Source: Streptomyces netropsis (lineage in GTDB: Bacteria; Actinomycetota; Actinomycetes; Streptomycetales; Streptomycetaceae). From it: 64,000 nt of DNA. A program made the translations under genes and the position numbers. Where the stretch lies: assembly GCF_014203545.1 (NCBI RefSeq), contig NZ_JACHJG010000001.1, positions 434,001-498,000 of the forward strand, in the 5' to 3' direction. The notes under the pieces were generated by a model, which saw only the letters and a list, made by a program, of their open reading frames with translations, searched no databases and was not told the DNA's origin. Of this stretch, positions 1 to 8,614 are shown one piece after another (the stretch's first letter is position 1; the number at the start of each line of letters is the position of its first letter).

Positions 1-213
1 GGCGGCAACTCGCATACTCAGCGGCCGCTTTTTCGCTCGCCACCCCCCACGGGAACGAGCGGGTGCGGCCCTGAGTGCGTGAATAGCATTTCGCTTCTGC
101 GATGTTCGCCGCGACTCCTTTCAACTGTGGCCAAAAGGGCGTGGTAACACCTCGTATCGGTGTGCATACTCAGTGAGCGGGGGGTGGTTGCGGATGTCTC
201 ATGTGGGGGTTTG

Positions 214-1278
214 GTGCTGCGTGTCCATTTCACTGGACTCGATCTGGCCCGGTTGCGCCTGGCCGGAGACCCGGACGCACTCTGGGAAACCGTATTGAGC
301 TTGCACCGACTTCGGGACAAACAAGGCGAGTCGATCTTCGGGGATTGGCGCTCGGAAACCCGTGCTCGGTTGAATGGTGAAACTCGGCTTCTCGCGCCGC
401 TGGTACCCTCGCGCGGATATTTCCCCGACTTCTTGACCCCGCCCGAAGGCGTACTCGGGCTCGAGTCGGGGATGCAGGCGCTGCGGGCCACGCCCGCCGA
501 CCGGGTCCACCAGGAGCTGGGCCGGGTGGCCGGCGCGCGGACGCTGCCCGCTTGGATACGATCGCTCGCCGAGGGCGACGCCCGGGCGTTCGGCAAGCTG
601 ATCGGCGCGCTGCACGCCTACCACCAGGCGGCCATAGAGCCGTACTGGCCGCACATCCAGGCGCAGATCGAGGCCGACCGCGCGGTGCGCGGCCGGGCGC
701 TGCTGGACGGCGGAGCCGACGCGCTGCTGTCCTCGTTGCCGCCGATGATGAGCTGGCGGGCGCCGGTGCTGGAGTGCGACTACCCCGTGGACCGCGATCT
801 GCACCTGAACGGGCGGGGGTTACTCCTCCTGCCGTCGTTCTTCTGCCGACGCACCCCGGTGGCCTTCCAGAACCCCGAGCTCACCCCGGTGCTCGTCTAC
901 CCCGCCCGGCACATGTCGGAGTCCGCGCCCGCCGTCCCGCACGCCCCGCGTTCGCTGGGCAAACTGGTCGGCCACACCCGCTCGGCGGTCCTCGGCTCGA
1001 TAGGGGGCGGCTGCACGACGAGCGAACTGGCCCGCCGGGTGGGCGTGTCGGCGGCCTCGGCCAGCCAGCACGCCGGCGTGCTGCGCGAGGCCGGGCTGGT
1101 GCTCACCCTGCGCAACGGCAGCGCGGTGATGCACACGCTGACGCCCCTGGGCGCGGCCCTGCTGCGCGGCGGCCACCGCGGCACGCAGCTGTGCCCCAAG
1201 GACCGTTCGGCGAGGGTCCAGTCGTCGATCCCGGAGCGCTCCACCCCCGCCACGATGCTGCAGTCTCCCGGGGGGTGA
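214..1278 (+). CDS. ArsR-type winged-helix transcriptional regulator (DUF5937-like)
   Basis: About 354 residues. A long N-terminal region of about 240 residues (starting LRVHFTGLDLARLRLA) is followed by a C-terminal winged helix (TTSELARRVGVSAASASQHAGVLREAGLV) that matches the recognition helix of ArsR-type repressors; this layout is the Streptomyces DUF5937/ArsR family. The frame is open from 160, but the conserved N-terminus begins at a GTG at 214 behind a G-rich Shine-Dalgarno-like run at 203-209. A TTA codon lies at 820-822, so translation probably depends on the bldA tRNA. The last residues come from an antisense copy of the 3' end of the permease gene at 1342, so the natural C-terminus has been altered. 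The ligand is unknown. It converges with the sugar ABC operon but is not clearly its regulator. Confidence 0.8.
   Translation: MLRVHFTGLDLARLRLAGDPDALWETVLSLHRLRDKQGESIFGDWRSETRARLNGETRLLAPLVPSRGYFPDFLTPPEGVLGLESGMQALRATPADRVHQELGRVAGARTLPAWIRSLAEGDARAFGKLIGALHAYHQAAIEPYWPHIQAQIEADRAVRGRALLDGGADALLSSLPPMMSWRAPVLECDYPVDRDLHLNGRGLLLLPSFFCRRTPVAFQNPELTPVLVYPARHMSESAPAVPHAPRSLGKLVGHTRSAVLGSIGGGCTTSELARRVGVSAASASQHAGVLREAGLVLTLRNGSAVMHTLTPLGAALLRGGHRGTQLCPKDRSARVQSSIPERSTPATMLQSPGG
1219..1257. repeat. 39-bp direct repeat, copy 1 (permease 3'-end fragment)
   Basis: Matches 1343-1381 at 37 of 39 positions. The second copy is the last 13 codons of the permease gene read on the minus strand (AGVERSGIDD). 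This copy lies inside the 3' end of the regulator on the opposite coding strand and has lost the permease stop codon (cca instead of tca). Confidence 0.85.
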
Positions 1279-1341
1279 CCCCCGGACCCCCAGCCGGACC
1301 GTGGCGCGGGCCGGTGGGGACGTCAGCCGGACGGCGGGCGT

Positions 1342-2178
1342 TCAGTCGTCGATCCCCGAACGCTCCACCCCCGCCACGATGTAGCGCTGGAGCAGCAGGA
1401 AGACCAGCAGCAGCGGGACGATCGAGACGGCGGCCGCGATGAACAGCTCGTGGATGTTGACGCTCTGCGCGGTGGTGAAGGTGGACAGGGCGACCTGGAC
1501 GGTCCACGCGTCGCGGTCCTGGCCGATGACCAGCGGCCACAGGAACGCGTTCCAGGCTCCGATGAAGACGATGGTGCCGACGGCGGCGAAGACCGGACGG
1601 GAGTTGGGGACGACGACGCGCCAGTAGGTGCGCCAGTACCCGAGCCCGTCCACTTGGGCCGCGTCCTCCAGCTCCCGGGGGAAGCCCAGGAAGTACTGCC
1701 GGAAGACGAAGCACGCGAACGCGCTGAACAGCGTGGGGACGATCAGGCCGCGCAGGGTGGAGACCCACCCGAGCGAGGAGACGAGCACGAAGGACGGCAC
1801 GAACGTGACCGCCGCCGGGACCATCAGGGTGCCGAGGATCGCGTAGAAGACGGCGTTCGCGTGGCGGTAGGGGATGCGGGCCAGGCCGTAGCCGGCCAGG
1901 GAGGCGAGCAGCAGGGTGCCCACGGTCGTCGCCACCGCGATGAGCGTGGAGTTCAGCAGCGCGTGCGCCATCGGCACGTTCGGGTCGGCGAAGAGCTCGC
2001 GCAGGTTCGACCAGCGCAGCTCCCCGGGGAAGAACGTCCACCCCGGCGCCGTGATCTCCGACTCCGACGCCAGGCCGTTGCGCACGAGCAGATAGAAGGG
2101 GATCAGGAACAGCGCGGCCAGCGCGATCAGCAGCACCAGCCGCAGCGCCCGGCCGGCCCGTACCAGTGCGTCGTTCAT
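1342..2178 (-). CDS. Carbohydrate ABC transporter permease (MalG-type)
   Basis: 278 residues, the usual size for the second inner-membrane subunit of a carbohydrate-uptake-1 ABC importer. Several hydrophobic segments are visible, and the cytoplasmic EAA loop (EDAAQVDGLGYWRTYWRV), which docks on the ATPase, sits near residue 165. It is the last gene of a three-gene operon (binding protein, MalF-type and MalG-type permeases), and its start codon directly abuts the stop of the upstream permease. No ATPase gene is present here; such Streptomyces systems commonly share the MsiK ATPase. The 3' end is duplicated at 1219-1257. The sugar cannot be read from sequence. Confidence 0.92.
   Translation of the reverse strand: MNDALVRAGRALRLVLLIALAALFLIPFYLLVRNGLASESEITAPGWTFFPGELRWSNLRELFADPNVPMAHALLNSTLIAVATTVGTLLLASLAGYGLARIPYRHANAVFYAILGTLMVPAAVTFVPSFVLVSSLGWVSTLRGLIVPTLFSAFACFVFRQYFLGFPRELEDAAQVDGLGYWRTYWRVVVPNSRPVFAAVGTIVFIGAWNAFLWPLVIGQDRDAWTVQVALSTFTTAQSVNIHELFIAAAVSIVPLLLVFLLLQRYIVAGVERSGIDD
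1343..1381. repeat. 39-bp direct repeat, copy 2 (permease 3' end, original)
   Basis: Partner of 1219-1257. It contains the genuine end of the MalG-type permease gene, whose stop codon is the reverse complement of tca at 1342-1344. Confidence 0.85.
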
Positions 2179-3156
2179 CTACACCGCCTTCTCGTCGCGG
2201 CCGCCGAGTCCGAACCAGCGCGCCTGTACCACCGTCACCACCGCGATGATCAGCGCGAGGATGACCGCGCCCGCGCTGCCGAGGCCGAGGTTCTGCCCCT
2301 GGCCGAGGGCGGTGTAGTAGAGGTAGACCAGTGGCGGCCGGGCGTAGGGCGGGTAGCCGCGCGCGTCCGAGAGCAGGGTGTAGAACTCGTCGAACGCCTG
2401 GAAGGCGCCGATGACCAGCAGCAGCACCACCGCGACGGAGGTCGCGCGCAGCGCGGGGAAGGTGATGTACCGGAAGGTCTGCCACCCCGGCCGCGCGCCG
2501 TCGACGGCGGCGGCCTCGTACAGCTGGGGCGGGACGCGCTGGAGCCCGGCGAGGAAGAGCACCATGTAGAAGCCCGCCTGGAGCCAGAGCCGGACGGTGA
2601 CGATGACCAGCCAGTACCAGGGCGGGTCGGTCGTCGACAGCCAGGCGATCTGGTCGGCGCCGAACCAGCCGAGGACGGTGTTGGCCAGTCCGAACCGCAC
2701 CCCGTTGAAGATCGACAGCTTCCAGACCAGGGCCGCGACGACGTACGAGCAGGCGGTCGGCAGGAAGAAGACCGACCGGAAGAACGCCTGGGCGAAGCGC
2801 AGCCGGTTGACCGCCAGCGCGAGGCCGAGCGACAGCGCGTACGTGGCCGGGACGATGAAGGCGGTGAAGACCGCGAAGGTCAGCAGGGCGGCGCGGAAGG
2901 ACGGGTCCCCCAGCATCGCCGTGTAGTTGTCCAGGCCGACGAAGTCCGTCGGGGAGACGGTGTTGTGGGCGTCGAAGAAGCTGAGGTAGACGCTCCAGGC
3001 CAGCGGTACGTAGGTGAAGAGGGCGAGCCCGGCCGCGAACGGGCCGACGAAAATCCAGAACCAGAGGGTACGGTTCCGCTGCCGCGCCGGGCGGGGTGTC
3101 GCGGCCCGGGGCGCCGTGCCGCGCCGTGCCGTTTCGGCCTCACTCCGCGTCGCCAT
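2179..3156 (-). CDS. Carbohydrate ABC transporter permease (MalF-type)
   Basis: 325 residues with about six predicted membrane spans after a basic, Ala/Pro-rich cytoplasmic N-terminus. The EAA motif (LYEAAAVDGARPGWQTFRY) is clear. It forms the membrane channel with the 278-residue permease. Stop and start codons of the three operon genes abut with no spacer (3157/3156 and 2179/2178), implying translational coupling and fixed stoichiometry. There is no sign of damage. Confidence 0.92.
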   Translation of the reverse strand: MATRSEAETARRGTAPRAATPRPARQRNRTLWFWIFVGPFAAGLALFTYVPLAWSVYLSFFDAHNTVSPTDFVGLDNYTAMLGDPSFRAALLTFAVFTAFIVPATYALSLGLALAVNRLRFAQAFFRSVFFLPTACSYVVAALVWKLSIFNGVRFGLANTVLGWFGADQIAWLSTTDPPWYWLVIVTVRLWLQAGFYMVLFLAGLQRVPPQLYEAAAVDGARPGWQTFRYITFPALRATSVAVVLLLVIGAFQAFDEFYTLLSDARGYPPYARPPLVYLYYTALGQGQNLGLGSAGAVILALIIAVVTVVQARWFGLGGRDEKAV

Positions 3157-4416
3157 TCAGGACGTCTTCTTCACGCGCCGCAGCTCGGCCTCGGTCGCGC
3201 GGACGGCCGCCCTCAGCTCGGCGCCGGGATCGGCGCCGTCCTTGATGATGCGGCTGAGAGCGTCCTGATAGGCGGTTTGGCTCGCGACCGTCCACAGAAG
3301 GGGCTGGGCGTAGCCGTGGTCGACGGTGAAGCGCACGATGTCGGCCGCCGCCCCCGATCCCAGCTTGTCGGCCTTCTTCGCCAGGGAGACGCGGGCCGGG
3401 ATGTGGAAGCCGTAGGAGAGCGCGAAGTCCTGCTGGAAGTCCGTGCGCTCCACCCACAGCCACTTCACATAGGCCTTGGCCGCCTCCTTGTGCCGGCTGC
3501 GGGTGCTGACCGCGCTGCCGTACGCGCCGACGGGCACGGCGGGCCGCCCGTTCGGACCGTCGGAGGGGAAGGGCAGCACCCCGAAGTCGTCCCCGAGAGC
3601 CTTCTTCACCTGGGGCAGCGCCCACAGCCCCGACCATTGCATGGCGGTCAGTCCCTGGACGAGGGCGGACGGGTCGGACCAGTCGGCGGGGGCGCCCAGC
3701 AGCAGCGACTTGTCGGCGTACAGCCGGCGGATCTTGCCGAGGGTGCGGGCGGCGGCCGGGTCGTCGAAGCCGACCTTGCCGTCGGCGGTGACCAGGCTCA
3801 GGCCCGCCGCGTGCAGCGGGGTGCCGCCGAGGACGCCCGCACCGCCGTCGTTGCCGAGGAAGAGCCCCTTGGTTTTCTCGTCGGTGAGCTTCTTCGCGGC
3901 GTCGACCAGCTCGTCCAGCGTGCGGGGCGGCTTCACCCCGGCCTTCTCCAGCAGGCTCTTGCGGTAGTAGAGCACCTGGGTGTCGATCACCTGGGGGACG
4001 GCCCAGACGCGGCCGTCGTGGGTCTTGGGGGCGAGGGCCGCCGGGTGGAAGTCGTCCTTGACGCCGTTCACGAGGTCGGTGAGGTCGACGACCTGCCCGC
4101 CCCGGATCTGGTCCAGGGTCGGGCCGTTGACCTCGAAGACGTCGGGCCCCGAGTCGGTCAGCAGGGCGGCCGCGGTCTGCTGGTCGTAATTGCCGGGCCG
4201 CCACTGCACCCGGACGTCCGCGTTCCTGTAGGCCTTCGCGTACCGCCGCACCGCCGGTTCGGTGCCCGGCTCGCCGTACTGGTGGTACCACTGGGACAGC
4301 TGGGACCGGGAACCGTTGTCGTCGCGCCCGGTGTTGGAGCCGCAGGCGGCGGCGAGGCCGCCCGCGAGGGCGAGCCCGCCACCGGTGGTCAGGAGTCGTC
4401 TGCGGCTGATCGGCAT
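3157..4416 (-). CDS. Extracellular sugar-binding lipoprotein of ABC transporter
   Basis: 419 residues of the family 1 extracellular solute-binding proteins. The N-terminus has a Tat-like SRRRLL followed by a hydrophobic stretch and a lipobox (LAAAC), so it is probably exported folded and anchored outside the membrane. Family landmarks include GPDVFEVNG, VWAVPQVIDTQVLYYRKSLLEKAG and MQWSGLWALP. It captures the substrate for the two downstream permeases. The 128-bp upstream region (4417-4544) contains two tandem TCAACGAT units and a TACGAT-like -10 on the minus strand. No LacI or ROK regulator is adjacent, so neither control nor sugar specificity is resolved. Confidence 0.92.
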   Translation of the reverse strand: MPISRRRLLTTGGGLALAGGLAAACGSNTGRDDNGSRSQLSQWYHQYGEPGTEPAVRRYAKAYRNADVRVQWRPGNYDQQTAAALLTDSGPDVFEVNGPTLDQIRGGQVVDLTDLVNGVKDDFHPAALAPKTHDGRVWAVPQVIDTQVLYYRKSLLEKAGVKPPRTLDELVDAAKKLTDEKTKGLFLGNDGGAGVLGGTPLHAAGLSLVTADGKVGFDDPAAARTLGKIRRLYADKSLLLGAPADWSDPSALVQGLTAMQWSGLWALPQVKKALGDDFGVLPFPSDGPNGRPAVPVGAYGSAVSTRSRHKEAAKAYVKWLWVERTDFQQDFALSYGFHIPARVSLAKKADKLGSGAAADIVRFTVDHGYAQPLLWTVASQTAYQDALSRIIKDGADPGAELRAAVRATEAELRRVKKTS

Positions 4417-4544
4417 GTCGCGTCCCCTCGCTGCGTTGACGTGTCACCGAGTGCCCGGATCCACTGAGCGCCCGGATCGTACGGCTCAACGATCAACGAT
4501 GGACGGGGATTACGACAGACGCGTTACCGCCGCATGTCGGCCCT

Positions 4545-6434
4545 TCAGGCCGGTTCGCCGCCTTGCGCCGCGCCGATCCGGAACCGCAGGCGGCAGATCA
4601 CCGCGTCCGTGTCCCGGCGCACCGCGTGGGCGACGACCGCGCCGCGCTGGTTCTGCAGCAGCCGCTGCCAGACGTGCGCGGGCTCGACCTCCGGGATGAG
4701 GACGGTGACGCGGTTGTCCGGGTGCCGGTCCGCGATCTCGCGTACGTAGTCCACGATCGGACGGCCCAAGGAGCGCGAGGGCGCGGGCAGTTCGACGAGG
4801 TCGACACCGGGACGCCACAGCTCCCAGTCGCGGCGCAGCGACTCCGCCGCCCGCCGCCCGTCCGGGTCGGCCTGGGTGACGGTCACCGCCACGACCTCGT
4901 CGCCGAGCGACACGGCGGCGGTCAGCGCCTTGCTGGTCAGCCGCGACAGCGAGGAGACGGGCACGACGACCACGGAGTGGCAGCGGCGGGGCGCCTCGGG
5001 CACCCGGCCCAGCTCCAGGCGCGCCCCGATCCGCCCGTACGCACGATGGACGGCCTCGAACGCCAGGACCAGCACCGGCAGCGCGACCACGATCAGCCAC
5101 GCGCCCTCGGTGAACTTCGTCGCGGTGACGACGACGGCCGACACGCCCGTGAGCACCGCGCCGAAGCCGTTGAGGAGCGCCTTGCCCAGCCAGCCGGCGG
5201 AACGTTCCTGCCGCCAGTGCCGGACCATGCCGACCTGGCAGATCGTGAAGCCGACGAACACCCCGATCGCGAAGAGCGGCACCAGGGTGTTGACGTCACC
5301 GCCGGAGAAGACCAGCAGCAGCGCGGAGACGGCCGCGAGCGCCAGCACCCCGTGCCGGTGGACCTGCCGCTCGGCCTTGAGCCCGAAGACGTGCGGCAGG
5401 TAGTTGTCCCGGGCCAGCAGCCCCATCAGCACCGGCAACCCGCCGAACGAGGTGTTCGCCGCCAGCGCCAGCAGGACGACGGTCGCGAACTGCACGACGT
5501 AGAAGGCCCAGTTGTGGCCGAGCGAGGCATCGGCGAGCTGCGCGAGGACGGTGACGCCCTCGACCGGCTGGAGGTGGAAGCGGCCGATGAGGACCGACAG
5601 GCCGATGAGCATGACGCCCAGCAGCGCACCGAGCGCGACCTCCGTGCGCTGCGCCCGCCGGGCGGCCGGGGCGCGGAAGGACGGCACGGCGTTGGCCACG
5701 GCCTCGACGCCGGTCAGCGCGGAACAGCCCGCGGCGAACGCCTTCAGCAGGAGCAGCGCACCGACGGTCGTCGCGTTGTCCGACAGCGCGGACGCGTGAC
5801 CGGCGGCGGCCTCGGTGCTGGCGGGCGCGTCCCGGAACAGCCCCACGACGACCACGGTCATGATCGAGCCGACGAAGACGGCGGTCGGCACGATGAACGC
5901 CTTCGCCGAGTCCACGATGCCCCGCAGGTTCACGGCCGTGACCAGGGCCAGCACACCCAGGCAGATCCACAGCCGGTCGTCGTAGAGAGAGGGGACGGCG
6001 GAGGTGAGCGCCGCGACGCCGGCGGTGACGGACACCGCGACGTTCAGGACGTAGTCCAGCACCAGGGAGGCGGCGGTGAACAGACTGGTCCGCCGGCCCA
6101 GATGGCGCTTGGCGACGGCGTAGCTGCCGCCGCCGTCCGGGAAGGCCGCGATGACCTGCCGGTAGGAGGCGACGAGCACGGCCAGCAGGGCCGCGATCGC
6201 CAGCGTCACCGGAAGCGTGAAACCGAGGCCGTGTGCGCCCGCCGCCGCCAGCACGAGGACGATCGCCTCGGGCCCGTACGCGACCGACGCCATCGCGTCG
6301 AGCGACAGCGCCGCCAGGCCCTGCGTCGCGGTCAACCGGTGCCGGTCGTCCGCCACGGGCCCGGCGGCCCCGGTATCAGGCGGCTGCTCGCCGGTCCCGG
6401 CGGGCCGGTCGTGCTTGTTGGCCAGCATGGACAT
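4545..6434 (-). CDS. APC superfamily permease (amino acid or KimA-like cation transporter)
   Basis: 629 residues. Roughly twelve membrane spans (residues ~40-460) begin with the APC signature ALSLDAMASVAYGPEAIV, followed by FPDGGGSYAVAKRHLGRRTSLFTAASLVLDYVLNVAVSV. A soluble C-terminal domain of about 160 residues (VVVVPVSSLSRLTSKAL onward) looks like a nucleotide-binding or USP-like regulatory fold. This architecture resembles the KimA/YdaO group of potassium importers and related Streptomyces APC permeases, so K+ uptake is as likely as amino acid uptake. The upstream gap 6435-6693 holds no riboswitch I can recognise. Confidence 0.85.
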   Translation of the reverse strand: MSMLANKHDRPAGTGEQPPDTGAAGPVADDRHRLTATQGLAALSLDAMASVAYGPEAIVLVLAAAGAHGLGFTLPVTLAIAALLAVLVASYRQVIAAFPDGGGSYAVAKRHLGRRTSLFTAASLVLDYVLNVAVSVTAGVAALTSAVPSLYDDRLWICLGVLALVTAVNLRGIVDSAKAFIVPTAVFVGSIMTVVVVGLFRDAPASTEAAAGHASALSDNATTVGALLLLKAFAAGCSALTGVEAVANAVPSFRAPAARRAQRTEVALGALLGVMLIGLSVLIGRFHLQPVEGVTVLAQLADASLGHNWAFYVVQFATVVLLALAANTSFGGLPVLMGLLARDNYLPHVFGLKAERQVHRHGVLALAAVSALLLVFSGGDVNTLVPLFAIGVFVGFTICQVGMVRHWRQERSAGWLGKALLNGFGAVLTGVSAVVVTATKFTEGAWLIVVALPVLVLAFEAVHRAYGRIGARLELGRVPEAPRRCHSVVVVPVSSLSRLTSKALTAAVSLGDEVVAVTVTQADPDGRRAAESLRRDWELWRPGVDLVELPAPSRSLGRPIVDYVREIADRHPDNRVTVLIPEVEPAHVWQRLLQNQRGAVVAHAVRRDTDAVICRLRFRIGAAQGGEPA

Positions 6435-6680
6435 GTGTGGTCGTACCTCCGTGACGATGGGTCGCCGCTCGGCGCGAGTCGCGCTTGGCGCTCCGGAGGC
6501 TCAGGTTGCGCCCGTGATGCCAGGGGGGAGCCCGGCATTGGCGGTGCCTTGGCGCGTTTTGGCGTTTTCTTCACGCGTCCTTGACGCCGGGGGGTGCTCT
6601 GTCGTCAGAGCGGCGTCAGGGTTGGGGGGCCCGGCATCAGTGCCGCGTCAACACCTCACATGGGGCGGTCACACCGGTTC

Positions 6681-6686
6681 TAGCGT
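6681..6686 (+). promoter_or_regulatory. -10 element (TAGCGT) of a leaderless transcript
   Basis: TAGCGT lies seven bases before the ATG at 6694, so transcription would begin at the start codon. No Shine-Dalgarno sequence intervenes. Confidence 0.5.
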
Positions 6687-6693
6687 CAGGACC

Positions 6694-7380
6694 ATGGGAC
6701 GCCGACAGACATTACGGGCGCGGATGCACGGTTCGCTGGCGCACGGCCGTTCGCTGGCACACGTTCGTTCGCTCGCGCACGGCCGCGGGGCTGTTTACGG
6801 GCGGGGCGCCGAATACGGGCGGGGCGCCGGTTACGGGCGGGGGCCGCACCCGCGCCCCACGGCCGGCGGGGTGCTCGCCTGGGACCGCGGCTGGCGGCGT
6901 GAGGCCCGGGCCGCCTGGCTGTGCGGCCTGGCGCTCGCCGGCGTCCTCACCGCGATCGATCTCGGGCGCGGTGGGTTCGGCTGGCCGCACGGCTGCTGCT
7001 GGGCGGCGCTCGGCGCCACCCTCGTCCTCGTCCTGCGCCCGGCCCGGATCACCGCCGGCGACGGCTGGCTGGCCTCGCGCGGCCTGCTGCGCGAGCGGCG
7101 CGTACGGACGGACCTGCTCACCCGGATCCGGCGGGCGGACGGCATGGCACCGCGCCTGGTGCTGATGGACATCACCGGGGGCCGCGTCGAACTCGACCCC
7201 CAGGTCCTCGCCGACAACCCACTCCTCTGGCACCACCTGGACGCCGGAGCCCGCCTCGCCCGTGAACGCGGCGTGCTGCTGGAGGGGGCGGGGGTGCTGA
7301 CCGCGCTGGCGGAGCGGATCGACGGGGAGGGGGCGCGGAGGCTGTTGAGCTCAGCCAAAATCAGCCCGTCCGGCGATTGA
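6694..7380 (+). CDS. Small membrane protein with PH-like domain
   Basis: 228 residues. The N-terminus is a low-complexity tract built of short repeats (RSLAHVRSLAHGRG, then three YGRGA-type units), encoded by a degenerate 18-bp tandem repeat at about 6790-6845. Two hydrophobic segments (residues ~70-115) and a small beta-rich domain (DGWLASRGLLRERRVRTDLL) follow, as in the bacterial PH-domain membrane proteins of actinomycetes. The start is the ATG at 6694 because a -10 box ends seven bases upstream. The last residues (SPSGD) and the stop codon lie inside a dispersed intergenic repeat, so the original C-terminus may have differed. Function unknown. Confidence 0.7.
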   Translation: MGRRQTLRARMHGSLAHGRSLAHVRSLAHGRGAVYGRGAEYGRGAGYGRGPHPRPTAGGVLAWDRGWRREARAAWLCGLALAGVLTAIDLGRGGFGWPHGCCWAALGATLVLVLRPARITAGDGWLASRGLLRERRVRTDLLTRIRRADGMAPRLVLMDITGGRVELDPQVLADNPLLWHHLDAGARLARERGVLLEGAGVLTALAERIDGEGARRLLSSAKISPSGD

Positions 7381-7409
7381 GGACACCGCCGCGCAGCGGA
7401 GGTGCACAC
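7359..7409. repeat. Dispersed CGCCGGACGGGC-type repeat, copy 1
   Basis: Reverse orientation of the core TCCTCAATCGCCGGACGG plus an extension (CACCGCCGCGCAGCGG) shared with the copy at 55032-55077. It overlaps the end of the 6694 gene and supplies its stop codon. Confidence 0.85.
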
Positions 7410-7460
7410 CAACGCGGTCCGCAGAGCAAAGCGCGTACCCGCGAAGATCCGCCGGACAGG

Positions 7461-8378
7461 CTAGCCGTACCGCACGCCGGTCAGCCGCTCCGACGCCGCC
7501 CACAAACCCGCGCTCGCCTTGTCGCTCAGCGTCCACTTCGCGCGGGCGGAGTGCGTGGGGGAGCCGCGCCAGAGCTGCACGTGGGGGCCGAAGAAGTCGT
7601 CCTGGCCGACGTCCGGCGCGGTGGCCGCGTAGAGCGAGGGGAGTGCGCCCTCCTCGGGGCTCTGCGCGAGGAACCGGTTGAGGAATTCGGCGCCGCGCTC
7701 CGCCCAGGCGCGTTCCTCCATCCGGGCCCCCGTGGTCTGGAGGTTGGTCGCCGCGTAGCCGGGGTGCGCGGCGGCGGCCACGATCCGCGAGCCCTCGGCG
7801 GTCAGCCGCCGCGCCAGCTCGTGGGTGAAGAGCAGGTTGGCGCTCTTGGACCGCCCGTACTGGATCCAGCGGCGGTAGCGGTGGTCCATGTTGAGGTCGC
7901 GCGGGTCGACGGTGCTCAGGAAGTGCAGCCCGCTGGAGACGGTGACCACCCGCGCCCCGTGCCCGGCCGCCCGCAGCCGGGGGAGCAGCAGCCCGGTCAG
8001 TGCGAAGTGGCCGAGATGGTTCGTCCCGAACTGCATCTCGAAGCCGTCGACGGTGCGGCGCTGTGGCAGCGCCATCACCCCGGCGTTGTTGATCAGCAGG
8101 TCCAGCCGGTCGTCCGTGAGTTCCGCCGCGAAGTCCCGTACGGACGTGAGGTCCGCGAGGTCCAGCGGCGCGAACACCACGTCCGCGCCGGGCGCCTCCG
8201 CCCGTACCCGTTCCTCGGCCGCCTTGCCGCGCGTCGCGTCGCGGCAGGCCAGCACCACCCGAGCGCCGCGTCGGGCCAGCTCCCGGGCGGTGATGTAGCC
8301 GATGCCGCTGTTGGCGCCGGTCACCACGGCGGTACGGCCGCTCTGGTCGGGGATGTCGTTCGCGGTCCAGCCAGTCAC
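7461..8378 (-). CDS. SDR family NAD(P)-dependent oxidoreductase
   Basis: 305 residues of the classical short-chain dehydrogenase family, closest in pattern to the protochlorophyllide reductase/retinol dehydrogenase-like subgroup. Visible motifs are the cofactor loop TGANSGIG (about residues 19-26), NNAG for the central sheet, the catalytic Ser in TVSSGLH and the YGRSK (YxxxK) pair. The ACRD segment after strand two favours NADP(H). The substrate is unknown. The gene stands alone; its 5' side faces the TauE gene across about 235 bp. Confidence 0.9.
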   Translation of the reverse strand: MTGWTANDIPDQSGRTAVVTGANSGIGYITARELARRGARVVLACRDATRGKAAEERVRAEAPGADVVFAPLDLADLTSVRDFAAELTDDRLDLLINNAGVMALPQRRTVDGFEMQFGTNHLGHFALTGLLLPRLRAAGHGARVVTVSSGLHFLSTVDPRDLNMDHRYRRWIQYGRSKSANLLFTHELARRLTAEGSRIVAAAAHPGYAATNLQTTGARMEERAWAERGAEFLNRFLAQSPEEGALPSLYAATAPDVGQDDFFGPHVQLWRGSPTHSARAKWTLSDKASAGLWAASERLTGVRYG

Positions 8379-8601
8379 GTCTGCTGTGCTCCTCTGCTCG
8401 GCGAACCGGCGGTCGGTCGTCCGTAGCCGGTCGCTACGCGTCAGTAGCTTGCGTTCGTTCCAGCGTAGGCGAGGAAGGGGGCGCGCGGGCGGCCCGGGTA
8501 CCTATCAATGCGCCGTCCGCGCTCCCTTGAGCCAAACGGGTGTGCCGACGAGGCATGGCTGACGCCCACCGACTTGTGCGGGAGCGGCCCTGGGTTGCCC
8601 G

Positions 8602-8607
8602 TACGAT
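8602..8607 (+). promoter_or_regulatory. -10 element (TACGAT) for TauE gene
   Basis: TACGAT is followed by seven bases and then the GTG at 8615, the usual spacing for a leaderless Streptomyces gene. Confidence 0.5.
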
Positions 8608-8614
8608 CGCGCCG

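Noticed and set aside
1450..4467. Very long open plus-strand frame (about 1000 codons) opposite the ABC operon
   Set aside because: It is the antisense shadow of three well-recognised transporter genes; high GC keeps the opposite frame open. Composition (Arg/Gly/Glu/Asp-rich) has no family features.
6435..6693. c-di-AMP (ydaO) riboswitch upstream of the KimA-like permease
   Set aside because: The conserved GGGGAGC and other ydaO sequence blocks are absent on the minus strand.
8540..8614. Upstream start (8540 or 8555) for the TauE protein
   Set aside because: The extra residues are not hydrophobic or conserved in style, and a -10 box is positioned for a leaderless start at 8615.
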